A stretch of 64,000 nucleotides of DNA from Rhodopseudomonas palustris. GTDB lineage: Bacteria > Pseudomonadota > Alphaproteobacteria > Rhizobiales > Xanthobacteraceae. The translations under genes were made by a program, and so were the position numbers. Shown here piece by piece: positions 16,810 to 24,653 of the stretch (the stretch's first letter is position 1; each line of letters opens with the position of its first letter). Under the pieces are notes generated by a model. That model did not search any database. It was not told the origin of the DNA and worked only from the letters and a program-made list of their open reading frames with translations. The DNA is taken from positions 124,001 through 188,000 of the forward strand of contig NZ_QYYD01000002.1 of the NCBI RefSeq assembly GCF_003591005.1, given 5' to 3'.

Positions 16810-17850
16810 ATGATGCTGCTCAGCCGCGACACGCTGCCCAAGACCATTCCCGACATCGCCGCGCTCGATGACCTGTTGTGCCGGCCGACTCAGGCGCTGA
16901 TCGACGATCTCGCCAAGGTCGACGGCGACCTGATGGTGCTGGGCGTCGCCGGCAAGATGGGGCCGACGCTCGCCGGACTTGCCAAAGCGGCGTCGCCGAA
17001 CCGCCGCGTCATCGGCGTCGCGCGGTTCAGCGATCCGGCGTCGAAGGCCGCGCTGGAAGCGCGCGGCGTCGAGACCATCGCGTGCGATTTACTTGACGAG
17101 GCGCAGATCGCCAAGCTGCCGAAATCGCCCAACGTCGTGTTCATGGCGGGCCGCAAGTTCGGCGCCGAGGGCGATCTGGCGCTGACCTGGGCGATGAATG
17201 CCTACGTCCCGGCGATGATCGCGCAGGAATTCCGGCAGTCGCGCATCGTGGCGTTCTCGACCGGCTGCGTTTATCCGTTCGTGCCGGTGGACAGCGGCGG
17301 TTCGCCGGAAGAGATGCCGCCGGACCCGCCCGGCGAATACGCGCAGTCCTGCGTGGGGCGCGAGCGGCTGCTCGAATATTTCTCGGCCAAGTATCAGACG
17401 CCGGGCCGGCTGTTCCGGCTCAACTACGCGATCGATATGCGCTACGGGGTACTCTACGACATCGCCAGCAAGGTGTGGCAGGGCAAGCCAATCGACGTCG
17501 GCATCGGCCACGTCAATTTCCTGTGGCAGGGCGATGCCTCGGCGCAGGCGCTGCGTTGCCTCGCGCATTGCACCACGCCGACCACGCCGATCAACGTCTC
17601 CGGCCACGAGACGCTGCTGGTGCGCGATCTCGCCGCCCGATTCGGCAAGCTGTTCGGCCGCGAGCCGGTGATCGTCGGCGAGGAGCAGCCGACCGCGTGG
17701 CTGACTGACACCAGCCAGGCCGTGAAGCTGTTCGGCCACGCCGTGGTCGACACCGATCAGCTGGTGGCGTGGACCGCCGACTGGGTCGCGCGCGAAATGC
17801 CGAACATCGGCAAGCCGACCAAATACGAGGTGCGCGATGGCCGTTACTGA
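16810..17850 (+). CDS. NAD-dependent epimerase/dehydratase family protein (extended SDR)
   Basis: 346 residues from ATG 16810. The Rossmann motif is LMVLGVAGKMGPTLAGLA, with VVFMAGRKFG and FSTGCVYPFVPVDSGGSPE later. In place of the usual YxxxK the candidate is YAQSCVGRERLLEYF, so the catalytic lysine is not obvious. It may modify a sugar-like substrate with NAD(P), or only bind a nucleotide. It lies between permease and GNAT genes and overlaps the latter by 14 bases. Confidence 0.75.
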   Translation: MMLLSRDTLPKTIPDIAALDDLLCRPTQALIDDLAKVDGDLMVLGVAGKMGPTLAGLAKAASPNRRVIGVARFSDPASKAALEARGVETIACDLLDEAQIAKLPKSPNVVFMAGRKFGAEGDLALTWAMNAYVPAMIAQEFRQSRIVAFSTGCVYPFVPVDSGGSPEEMPPDPPGEYAQSCVGRERLLEYFSAKYQTPGRLFRLNYAIDMRYGVLYDIASKVWQGKPIDVGIGHVNFLWQGDASAQALRCLAHCTTPTTPINVSGHETLLVRDLAARFGKLFGREPVIVGEEQPTAWLTDTSQAVKLFGHAVVDTDQLVAWTADWVAREMPNIGKPTKYEVRDGRY

Positions 17851-18661
17851 GGCGGACAACGTGGTCCGGCTCGGTGACGATGACGCCGCCGCCGGTCTCA
17901 CATTGTCCACCGAAGCGCATTGGAACCAGAGCGAGGCCGATTGGCGGTTCTTCCTCCGCCGTGGTCAGACCTTCGGCGTGCGCGAAGACTGCCAGCTGGT
18001 GGCGACCGCGGCGCTGCTGCCGCACGATGCGACTAACGCCTGGATCAGCATGGTGCTGGTGACGCAAAGCTGCCGCCGCCGCGGCTTGGCGACGCGGCTG
18101 GTCGATCGCTGCCTCGCCGAGGCGGGCAGACTGAAGCTGACGACCTGGCTCGACGCCACGCCCGACGGAGCGAGGGTCTACGAGCCGCTGGGCTTTTCCG
18201 GCGTGCTCGAACTCCGCCGGCTGCGGCTCACCGAGCGCGCTCCCGATGCGAAAGCTGCGCCGCTGAACGCGGGCCAACTGACCGACCTGATCGCCAGCGA
18301 CCGCGCTGCGCTCGGTTTCGATCGCACCGATCTGCTCACCGAACTCAGCACCCGCGAAGGAACGCGCCTGCTTGAATCGAACGGCGCCATTGCGCTGGTG
18401 CGCAGTGGTCGCGTCGCGCAGCATATCGGGCCGCTGTACGCGCCGGACGTATCGTCCGCGCTGGCGCTGGTCGATGCCATTGTAGCTCGTGAGACGGCGC
18501 CGATCCTGCTCGATGCCGTCGCGGGCCCCTCGGGCTTCGTCGACGCGCTGCAGCAACGCGGCTGGGCGATCGAGCGGCCATTCCTGCGCATGCGCCACGG
18601 CGCGGCCGCGCGGCCGCCCGGCGCATTGCCGTTCGCCGTCGCCGGCCCGGAATACGGTTAG
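17837..18661 (+). CDS. GNAT-family N-acetyltransferase-like protein
   Basis: 274 residues. The acetyl-CoA binding signature QSCRRRGLATRLVDRCLAEA is near residue 75-95, with the downstream YEPLGFSGVLELRRLRL strand. The second half (about residues 135-270) looks like a second, degenerate GNAT-type domain without the signature. It overlaps the epimerase gene by 14 bases and precedes the DHDPS-like gene. The substrate is unknown; acetylation of an imported amine or sugar is possible. Confidence 0.7.
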   Translation: MAVTEADNVVRLGDDDAAAGLTLSTEAHWNQSEADWRFFLRRGQTFGVREDCQLVATAALLPHDATNAWISMVLVTQSCRRRGLATRLVDRCLAEAGRLKLTTWLDATPDGARVYEPLGFSGVLELRRLRLTERAPDAKAAPLNAGQLTDLIASDRAALGFDRTDLLTELSTREGTRLLESNGAIALVRSGRVAQHIGPLYAPDVSSALALVDAIVARETAPILLDAVAGPSGFVDALQQRGWAIERPFLRMRHGAAARPPGALPFAVAGPEYG

Positions 18662-18670
18662 GACCACACC

Positions 18671-19726
18671 ATGCACCACAGCGACATGAACTCCGACGTC
18701 CGCCGCCTGATCGCAGGCGGCACCGTCATCCCGGCGCATCCGCTGGCGCTCGATGCGGCCCGCAAGCTCGACCCGCGGCATCAGCGCGCGCTGACGCGCT
18801 ACTACATCGACGCCGGCGCCGGCGGGCTCGCGGTCGGTGTCCACACCACGCAATTCGCGATCCGCGACGTCGGGCTGTATCGGCCGGTGCTGGAATCGGC
18901 GGCGGAGACGGCTGCCGCGTGGACCAAACGTCCGCTCGCATTAGTGGCCGGCCTTGCCGGCCCCACCAGGCAGGCGATCGGCGAGGCGCAGACCGCGCGG
19001 TCGATCGGCTACCACGCCGGGCTGCTCAGCCTCGCGGCGATGAAGGCATCGTCCGAAGCGGAGATCCTGGAGCACTGCCGGGCGGTGGCGCAGGAGATTC
19101 CGCTGGTCGGCTTCTATCTGCAGCCGGCGGTCGGCGGCCTGGCGCTGAGCTCGAATTTCTGGCGCGACTTCGCCTCCATCGACAACGTCGTCGCCATCAA
19201 GGTGGCGCCGTTCAACCGCTATCGCACGCTCGACGTGCTACGCGGCGTCGCGTCCGCCGGCGCGCTCGACCGGGTGGCGCTGTACACCGGCAACGACGAC
19301 CACATTCTGCTCGACCTGATGCTGCCGTTCGATCTGCGCGACCAGGGTGTCACCACCCGCGCTTACTTCAAAGGCGGGTTGCTCGGCCACTGGTCGGTGT
19401 GGACGCAAGCCGCCATCAAGCAGTTCGAGGGCTGCAAGGCCGCGCGCGGCCAGGACAGGCTGCCGGCGGATCTGCTGGCGCTCGACGCCCGCGTCACCGA
19501 TTGCAACAGCGCGTTCTTCGACGTCGCCAACAATTTCCACGGCTGCATCGCCGGCTGCCACGAAGTGTTGCGCCGTCAGGGCCTGCTGCAAGGCATCTGG
19601 TGCCTCGATCCGAACGAAGGATTGAGTAACGGGCAGGGCGCCGAGATCGACCGCGTTTGCCGCGAGCATGCCGACCTCAGCGACGACGCCTTCGTCGCCG
19701 CCAATCTGGAGCGCTGGCTGGCATGA
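18671..19726 (+). CDS. Dihydrodipicolinate synthase/N-acetylneuraminate lyase-family protein
   Basis: 351 residues. The class I aldolase barrel features include GAGGLAVGVHTTQFAIRD near the N-terminus and VVAIKVAPFNRY, where the lysine is the likely Schiff-base residue. An aldol or retro-aldol reaction on a 2-keto acid is expected. An alternative start is ATG 18686. It sits directly before the ATPase gene with an ATGA overlap. It fills the aldolase role in this operon that the DUF993 gene fills in the first module. Confidence 0.82.
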   Translation: MHHSDMNSDVRRLIAGGTVIPAHPLALDAARKLDPRHQRALTRYYIDAGAGGLAVGVHTTQFAIRDVGLYRPVLESAAETAAAWTKRPLALVAGLAGPTRQAIGEAQTARSIGYHAGLLSLAAMKASSEAEILEHCRAVAQEIPLVGFYLQPAVGGLALSSNFWRDFASIDNVVAIKVAPFNRYRTLDVLRGVASAGALDRVALYTGNDDHILLDLMLPFDLRDQGVTTRAYFKGGLLGHWSVWTQAAIKQFEGCKAARGQDRLPADLLALDARVTDCNSAFFDVANNFHGCIAGCHEVLRRQGLLQGIWCLDPNEGLSNGQGAEIDRVCREHADLSDDAFVAANLERWLA

Positions 19727-20517
19727 GCGACACCGCGCCGTTCATCAGCCTGCGCAACGTCCGCAAAGTGTATCGCAGCGGCGGCAGCGAGTTTCTTGCG
19801 GTGTCCGACGTCACGATGGACGTGCAGGAAGGTGAACTGGTGGCGCTGGTCGGCCCGTCCGGCTGCGGCAAGACCACGGTACTGAAAATCCTCGCCGGCC
19901 TGCACGGCGCCGATGGCGGCACGGTCAGTATCGGCAATGCGACCACGCCATTCGATCCGGCGCGCGACGTCGGCATGGTGTTCCAGCAGGCGCTGCTGCT
20001 GAAATGGCGGACCATTCTGGAGAACGTGCTGCTGCCGGCCGAGATCGTCGGCCTGCCGATGAAAGCCGCGCGGTCGCGTGCGCGTGACCTGTTGGCGCTG
20101 GTCGGGCTCGCCGGCTACGAGGACAAGTATCCGCAGCAACTCTCCGGCGGCATGCAGCAGCGCGCCGCGATCGCCCGCGCCTTCGTCCACGACCCCAAGC
20201 TGATCCTGATGGACGAGCCGTTCGGCGCGCTCGATGCGTTGACGCGCGAGCAAATGAACCTGGAGATGCTGCGGATCTGGCGCGAGAGCGCCAAGACCAT
20301 CCTGTTCGTCACCCACAGCATCCAGGAAGCGGTGTTCCTCGGCTCGCATTGCGCGGTGCTGACGGCGCGGCCGGCGCGGATGGCCGAGTACTTCCCGATC
20401 GACCTGCCGATGCCGCGCGATCTCGCGATCAAGACCGACGACGCCTTCGGTGCCTATGTGCGGCGGATTTATGCGGGACTCGGCATGGCGGGGCCGGGTG
20501 GGGCGGCGCGGGAGTAG
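19723..20517 (+). CDS. NitT/TauT-type ABC transporter ATPase (second module)
   Basis: 264 residues. Walker A is GPSGCGKTT, the Q-loop MVFQQALLLKWRT, the signature QLSGGMQQRAAIARAF, Walker B LILMDEPFGALD and the switch LFVTHSIQEAVFLG. It is the last gene of the operon and closes the importer formed with the permease at 16025 and the binding protein at 13915. The palindromic repeat copy 2 follows 25 bases after the stop. Confidence 0.92.
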   Translation: MSDTAPFISLRNVRKVYRSGGSEFLAVSDVTMDVQEGELVALVGPSGCGKTTVLKILAGLHGADGGTVSIGNATTPFDPARDVGMVFQQALLLKWRTILENVLLPAEIVGLPMKAARSRARDLLALVGLAGYEDKYPQQLSGGMQQRAAIARAFVHDPKLILMDEPFGALDALTREQMNLEMLRIWRESAKTILFVTHSIQEAVFLGSHCAVLTARPARMAEYFPIDLPMPRDLAIKTDDAFGAYVRRIYAGLGMAGPGGAARE

Positions 20518-20542
20518 CAGCGGCTTTCCAAGGCACTTCGCC

Positions 20543-20691
20543 TCATCCTGAAAGCCTGGCCGAAAATGCGGCCTTTGAAATTAGGCACTCTCCTATCCAA
20601 GCGTCATGCCCGGCCTTGTGCCGGGCATCCACGCCTTGCTGAAGGAAATGCAGAAAAGGCGTGGATGGCCGGGACGAGCCCGGCCATAACG
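20543..20691 (-). repeat. Palindromic repeat, copy 2, with about 60-bp extension
   Basis: Same composite unit as at 15761-15910 but inverted: the extension (TCATCCTGAAAGCCTGGCCG ... CACTCTCCTATCC) comes first, followed by the core from CGTCATGCCCGG to CGGCCATAACG at 20602-20691. It fills the spacer between the convergent ATPase and MarR genes, where it may also act as a bidirectional stop. Confidence 0.8.
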
Positions 20692-20710
20692 GAGCGGGTG
20701 TGGTTGACGC

Positions 20711-21184
20711 TTACTTCAGCCGCTCCAGCAGCGCCAGAAACTGCACGCGTTCGTCTTTCGCCAGCGGCGACAGCGTTTCCTTGGTGACGTCGTGCGCCAC
20801 TGGGATCGAGCGCTCGGTCAGCGCCTTGCCGTCGGGCGTCAGCGACACCACCAGTCGGCGGCCGTCTTCCGGATCGGCGGCGGTCTCGACCAGGCCGCGC
20901 TTCACCAGGCGCTCCACCACGCCCTTGATGGTGGCCGCGTCCATCGCGGTGGCGCGGCCGAGGAGGTTTTGGGAGCAGGGGCCCTTCTCGAACAGTTTCG
21001 CCAGCGCGGCCCATTGCGTCATCGTCAAATCTTCGCCCATGCGGCTGACGAAAATCGTGGCGTGACGCTGCAGCACCTGGCGCAGCGTGAAACCGACCTG
21101 CGCGTCCAGCAGATAGGATGGGGCGCTCTTGGTCTTGCGGCGCGGCTTGTCCAACACTTTGCTCTTACCCGAATCTGAAGCCAA
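20711..21184 (-). CDS. MarR-family regulator, probable regulator of the nicotinate locus
   Basis: 157 residues from a TTG start. The winged helix lies in MTQWAALAKLFEKGPCSQNLLGRATAMDAATIKGVVERLVKRGLV, and the wing is DPEDGRRLVVSLT. It is the last gene of the leftward run that begins with 6-hydroxynicotinate reductase, six bases after livF. Nicotinate degradation in Pseudomonas putida is controlled by a MarR protein, NicR. This one is a candidate counterpart because of its position and the operator-like sites at 29508, 29613 and 33934. The effector would be 6-hydroxynicotinate if it is NicR-like. Not proven. Confidence 0.8.
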   Translation of the reverse strand: MASDSGKSKVLDKPRRKTKSAPSYLLDAQVGFTLRQVLQRHATIFVSRMGEDLTMTQWAALAKLFEKGPCSQNLLGRATAMDAATIKGVVERLVKRGLVETAADPEDGRRLVVSLTPDGKALTERSIPVAHDVTKETLSPLAKDERVQFLALLERLK

Positions 21185-21190
21185 TTTGCG

Positions 21191-21895
21191 TCACACCGCG
21201 AGGTAAGCGTCCCGGATTTCCGGATGCGCCTCGAGTTCGTCGATCGTGCCGGAGAAACGCATGCGGCCCTTCTCGATGATATAGGCGCGATCGCAGATCA
21301 GCTTGGCGAAATGCAAATTCTGCTCCGAAATGATGATGCCGAGCCCCTCGCGCTTCATCGCCAGGATGGCATCGGCCATTTGCTCTACGATCTTCGGCGC
21401 CAGCCCTTCGGACGGCTCATCGAGGAGTACGAGTGACGGGTTGCCCATCAGGGTGCGGCCGATGCTCAGCATCTGCTGCTCGCCGCCGCTCATGTCGCCG
21501 CCGAGCCGCTTTCGCATCTCGCCGAGGTTCGGAAACAGCTTGTAGATCCGGTCCGGCGTCCATTCGGCGACGCCGGGGCGCGGCTTCTGCTTTCCGACCT
21601 CGAAGTTTTCCTCGACGGTCAGCTCGGTGAAGATCCGCCGGTCCTCCGGCACGTAGCCGAGGCCGCGGCGCACGATCTCGTAGGACGGTAGCCGCGAAAT
21701 GTCCTCGCCCTCGAACGTCACCTTGCCGCTGCGCCGCTGTACCAGCCCGACCACCGAGCGGAAGCTGGTGCTCTTGCCGGCGCCGTTGCGGCCCAGCATG
21801 GCGACCACTTCGCCTTCGCCGACCGCGAAGCCGACGTCGAACAGGATGTGGGCCGGGCCGTAGTGGCTGTTCAGTTCGGAGACTTCGAGCTTCAT
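21191..21895 (-). CDS. livF: Branched-chain amino acid-type ABC transporter ATPase LivF
   Basis: 234 residues. Walker A is GRNGAGKST, with LGYVPEDRRIFTELTVEENFEVG, signature MSGGEQQMLSIGRTL, Walker B LVLLDEPSEGLAP and EQNLHFAKLICDRAYIIEKG, all typical LivF features. The ATG at 21895 overlaps the livG stop by four bases. It partners LivG, the fused LivHM and LivK in a HAAT importer. In this locus the ligand is more likely nicotinate or a pyridine intermediate than an amino acid (inference from context). Confidence 0.93.
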   Translation of the reverse strand: MKLEVSELNSHYGPAHILFDVGFAVGEGEVVAMLGRNGAGKSTSFRSVVGLVQRRSGKVTFEGEDISRLPSYEIVRRGLGYVPEDRRIFTELTVEENFEVGKQKPRPGVAEWTPDRIYKLFPNLGEMRKRLGGDMSGGEQQMLSIGRTLMGNPSLVLLDEPSEGLAPKIVEQMADAILAMKREGLGIIISEQNLHFAKLICDRAYIIEKGRMRFSGTIDELEAHPEIRDAYLAV

Positions 21896-22674
21896 GACAG
21901 CGCCTCCGCGCGGTGCTTGGCGTCGTAGAGCAGGCCTTCGCCGAGATAGATCGCCTGCACCTGACGGTCCTGGCGGACCTGCTGGGGCGTGCCGCGCGCG
22001 ATCAGCTGGCCGCGGTTCAACACCATCACCTCGTCGGCATGTTCGAACACCACGTCCATGTCGTGCTCGGTGAACAGCACGCCGATGTTTTTCGCTCGTG
22101 CGATGCCGGCGGTCAGCCGCATCAACTCGACGCGTTCCTTCGGCGCCATGCCGGCGGTCGGCTCGTCCATCAGCAGCAGCCGCGGCTGGTTGGCGAGCGC
22201 GATCGCCAGCTCGAGCCGCTTGAGGTCGCCATAAGCCAGCTCGCCGCACGGCCGCTCGGCCTGTTCGCTCATGCCGACCAGCGCGAGCAGCTCATCGGCC
22301 TCGGCGCGGTGTTGCGCGCCAGCATAGCCGATCATCGACCACAGCCGGTGATGAAACGACAGCAGCGCCACCTGCACGTTCTCGCGCACCGTCATCGACG
22401 CGAAGGTCGCGGTGATCTGGAAGGTTCGGCCGACGCCGCGGCGCCACACCGTGCGCGGCGGCAGGCCGACAATCTCGTCGCCGGCGAGCTTGATCGAGCC
22501 CGCGTCGGGCTTGATCTGGCCGTTGAGCATGTTGAAGCAGGTGCTCTTGCCGGCGCCGTTGGGTCCGATCAGGGCCAGGATCTCGCCGGCTTTCACCGTG
22601 AAGCTGACGTCACGCACCGCGTGGACGCCCGCATAGGACTTCACCAGCCCCTGGACTTCGAGCAGCGTGGTCAT
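21892..22674 (-). CDS. livG: Branched-chain amino acid-type ABC transporter ATPase LivG
   Basis: 260 residues from ATG 22674. Walker A is GPNGAGKST, with VGRTFQITATFASMTVRENV, an atypical signature LAYGDLKRLELAIALA, Walker B LLLMDEPTAGMAP and FTEHDMDVVFEHADEVMVLNRG, the standard LivG set. The signature SGG of most ABC proteins is replaced by AYG, which is usual for LivG. The start overlaps the permease stop (ATGA), so the three transporter genes livHM-livG-livF are translationally coupled. Confidence 0.93.
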   Translation of the reverse strand: MTTLLEVQGLVKSYAGVHAVRDVSFTVKAGEILALIGPNGAGKSTCFNMLNGQIKPDAGSIKLAGDEIVGLPPRTVWRRGVGRTFQITATFASMTVRENVQVALLSFHHRLWSMIGYAGAQHRAEADELLALVGMSEQAERPCGELAYGDLKRLELAIALANQPRLLLMDEPTAGMAPKERVELMRLTAGIARAKNIGVLFTEHDMDVVFEHADEVMVLNRGQLIARGTPQQVRQDRQVQAIYLGEGLLYDAKHRAEALS

Positions 22675-24563
22675 TCCGCGGCCTCCATCTTGGCGACAGC
22701 GAGGGCATCGGGTTTGCCGTTCTTCGGCCGTGGCCCGCGGTGGCGCCAATCTTCGATGAAGCCGACGATGCCCTTGGGCGCCGCCACCACCAGCAGCACG
22801 ATGATCGCGCCGAGTACCAGCTTGGAGAGGTCGGTCTGGCTCATCAGCCAGATCGCCAGCGCCTTGTAGACGATGGCGCCAATCACCGCGCCCGACACCG
22901 TCTCGATGCCGCCGAGCAGCACCATCACCAGGCCGTCGACCGAGATCGGGATGGCAAGTGACTCCGGAAACACCGAGCCCTTGAGGAAGGCGAACAGCGC
23001 GCCCGCGACGCCCGCGAACGTGCCGGCGACCAGCAGCGCCGCCCATTGCGTGGATTTGCGGTCGATGCCGATCGCATCGGCGCGCAGCGTGTTGTCGCGG
23101 GTGGCGCGGAGGCCGAAGCCGTAGGGCGAGAACACCAGCATGCGCAGCAGCGCGACGCCGACCACCGCGACGCCGAGCGTCAGCCAGAAGAAGCCCTGCG
23201 GACTGGAGGCCCAGGCCGATGGCCAGATGCCCAAAATGCCGTTGTCACCGCCGGTGACCTCGACCCACTGGAACGCCACCGACCAGATGATCTGCGCGAA
23301 CGCCAGCGTCAGCATGGCGAAGTACACGCCCGACAGCCGCACGCAGAACCAGCCAGCGACCAGCGCGCCCATCAGGCCGAACGCCGGGCCGACCAAGAGC
23401 GCCAATTCCATCGGCGCGCCGAGAAACTTCACCGCGAATGCCGCGCCGTAAGCGCCGAGGCCGAAATACGCGGCGTGGCCGAACGAGGCGAGGCCGCCGA
23501 CCGTCATCATGAAATGCAGGCTGGCGGCGAACAGCACGAACACCAGGATCTCGGAGCCGACGCTGAGCAGATAGTTGCCGGCGAACAGCGGGAGCAGCGC
23601 CGCGATCACCACCAGCGCGGCGACGCCGCCGCGCTCCAGCAGCGTCATCGGCTTCCACGGCCGGAACGAGATGCCGGTGCTGGACCGCGTGCCGCGCTCC
23701 GCCTTGCCGAGCAGCCCATAGGGCCGCACCACCAGCACCACCGCCATCACCAGGAACACGGCGATCAGCGAAATCTTCGGCAGCACCAGAATGCCGAGCG
23801 CGTTGAGCTCGGAGACCAGCACCGCCGCGATGAAGGCGCCGGTCACCGAGCCGAGCCCGCCGATCACCACCACGACGAACACTTCGACGATGATCGACAG
23901 GTCCATCGCGTGCGACACCGTGGTGCGCGGGATCTGCAGCGCGCCGCCGAGCGCAGCGAGGAACACGCCGAGCGCGAACACGCTGGTGAATAGCCATTTC
24001 TGATTGACACCGAGGCAGGCGACCATGTCGCGGTCCTGCGTCGCGGCGCGTACCAGCACGCCCCAGCGGGTGCCGTGAAACAGCAGCCAGAGCAGGCCGA
24101 GCACCGCTGGGCCGAGCACGATCAGCAGCAGGTCATAGGTCGGGATCATTCGGCCGAACAGGCTGAAGGCGCCGCTGAAGCCGGGTGCGCGCGGGCCCAT
24201 CAGATCGTCCGGGCCCCAGATCAGCACCACGAGATCCTGCACCATCAGCGTCACGCCGAAGGTGGCGAGCAGCTGGAACAACTCTGGCGCCTGATAGATC
24301 CGGCGCAGCAGCACCATCTCCATCAGCGCGCCGAGCACCGCGACGATCAGGCTGGCGACGAGCAGGCCGCCCCAGAACCCGAAGGCGCCGCTGAACCGGT
24401 CGGTCAACGTGAATGCCATGTAGGCGCCCAGCATGTAGAACGCGCCGTGAGCGAAGTTCACGATGCGGGTGACGCCGAAGATGATCGACAGGCCCGACGC
24501 GACCAGAAACAGCGACGCGGCGCTGGCGAGACCACTGAGAGCCTGGACTACGATCAGTTCCAC
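22671..24563 (-). CDS. Fused LivH-LivM branched-chain amino acid-type ABC permease
   Basis: 630 residues with two permease units in one chain. Residues 1-290 are LivH-like (IVNFAHGAFYMLGAYMAF, IGGLGSVTGAFIAAVLV). Residues about 310-600 are LivM-like (FGHAAYFGLGAYGAAF, GLRATRDNTLRADAIGID, LLGGIETVSGAVIGAI). In most systems these are two genes; fusions are known. The intact LivH and LivM signatures indicate both halves function. The C-terminal tail is Lys/Arg-rich. It lies in the nicotinate operon between livK and livG. Confidence 0.92.
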   Translation of the reverse strand: MELIVVQALSGLASAASLFLVASGLSIIFGVTRIVNFAHGAFYMLGAYMAFTLTDRFSGAFGFWGGLLVASLIVAVLGALMEMVLLRRIYQAPELFQLLATFGVTLMVQDLVVLIWGPDDLMGPRAPGFSGAFSLFGRMIPTYDLLLIVLGPAVLGLLWLLFHGTRWGVLVRAATQDRDMVACLGVNQKWLFTSVFALGVFLAALGGALQIPRTTVSHAMDLSIIVEVFVVVVIGGLGSVTGAFIAAVLVSELNALGILVLPKISLIAVFLVMAVVLVVRPYGLLGKAERGTRSSTGISFRPWKPMTLLERGGVAALVVIAALLPLFAGNYLLSVGSEILVFVLFAASLHFMMTVGGLASFGHAAYFGLGAYGAAFAVKFLGAPMELALLVGPAFGLMGALVAGWFCVRLSGVYFAMLTLAFAQIIWSVAFQWVEVTGGDNGILGIWPSAWASSPQGFFWLTLGVAVVGVALLRMLVFSPYGFGLRATRDNTLRADAIGIDRKSTQWAALLVAGTFAGVAGALFAFLKGSVFPESLAIPISVDGLVMVLLGGIETVSGAVIGAIVYKALAIWLMSQTDLSKLVLGAIIVLLVVAAPKGIVGFIEDWRHRGPRPKNGKPDALAVAKMEAAE

Positions 24564-24611
24564 GGCGGCGCCTTTCGTTCAGGTTGCAAGTCGTCGAAGA
24601 GCTGGGAGGAT

Positions 24612-24635
24612 GCCGCCGCTGAGATCAGCGGCGGC
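24612..24635 (-). promoter_or_regulatory. GC-rich hairpin between livK and livHM
   Basis: GCCGCCGCTGA at 24612-24622 is complementary to 24625-24635 with almost no loop, in the 90-base gap after the livK stop. No T-run follows on the minus strand, so it is more likely an mRNA-protecting or partial-stop hairpin that favours binding-protein expression than a full terminator. Confidence 0.55.
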
Positions 24636-24653
24636 GATTGTCGAAAAAGGAAC

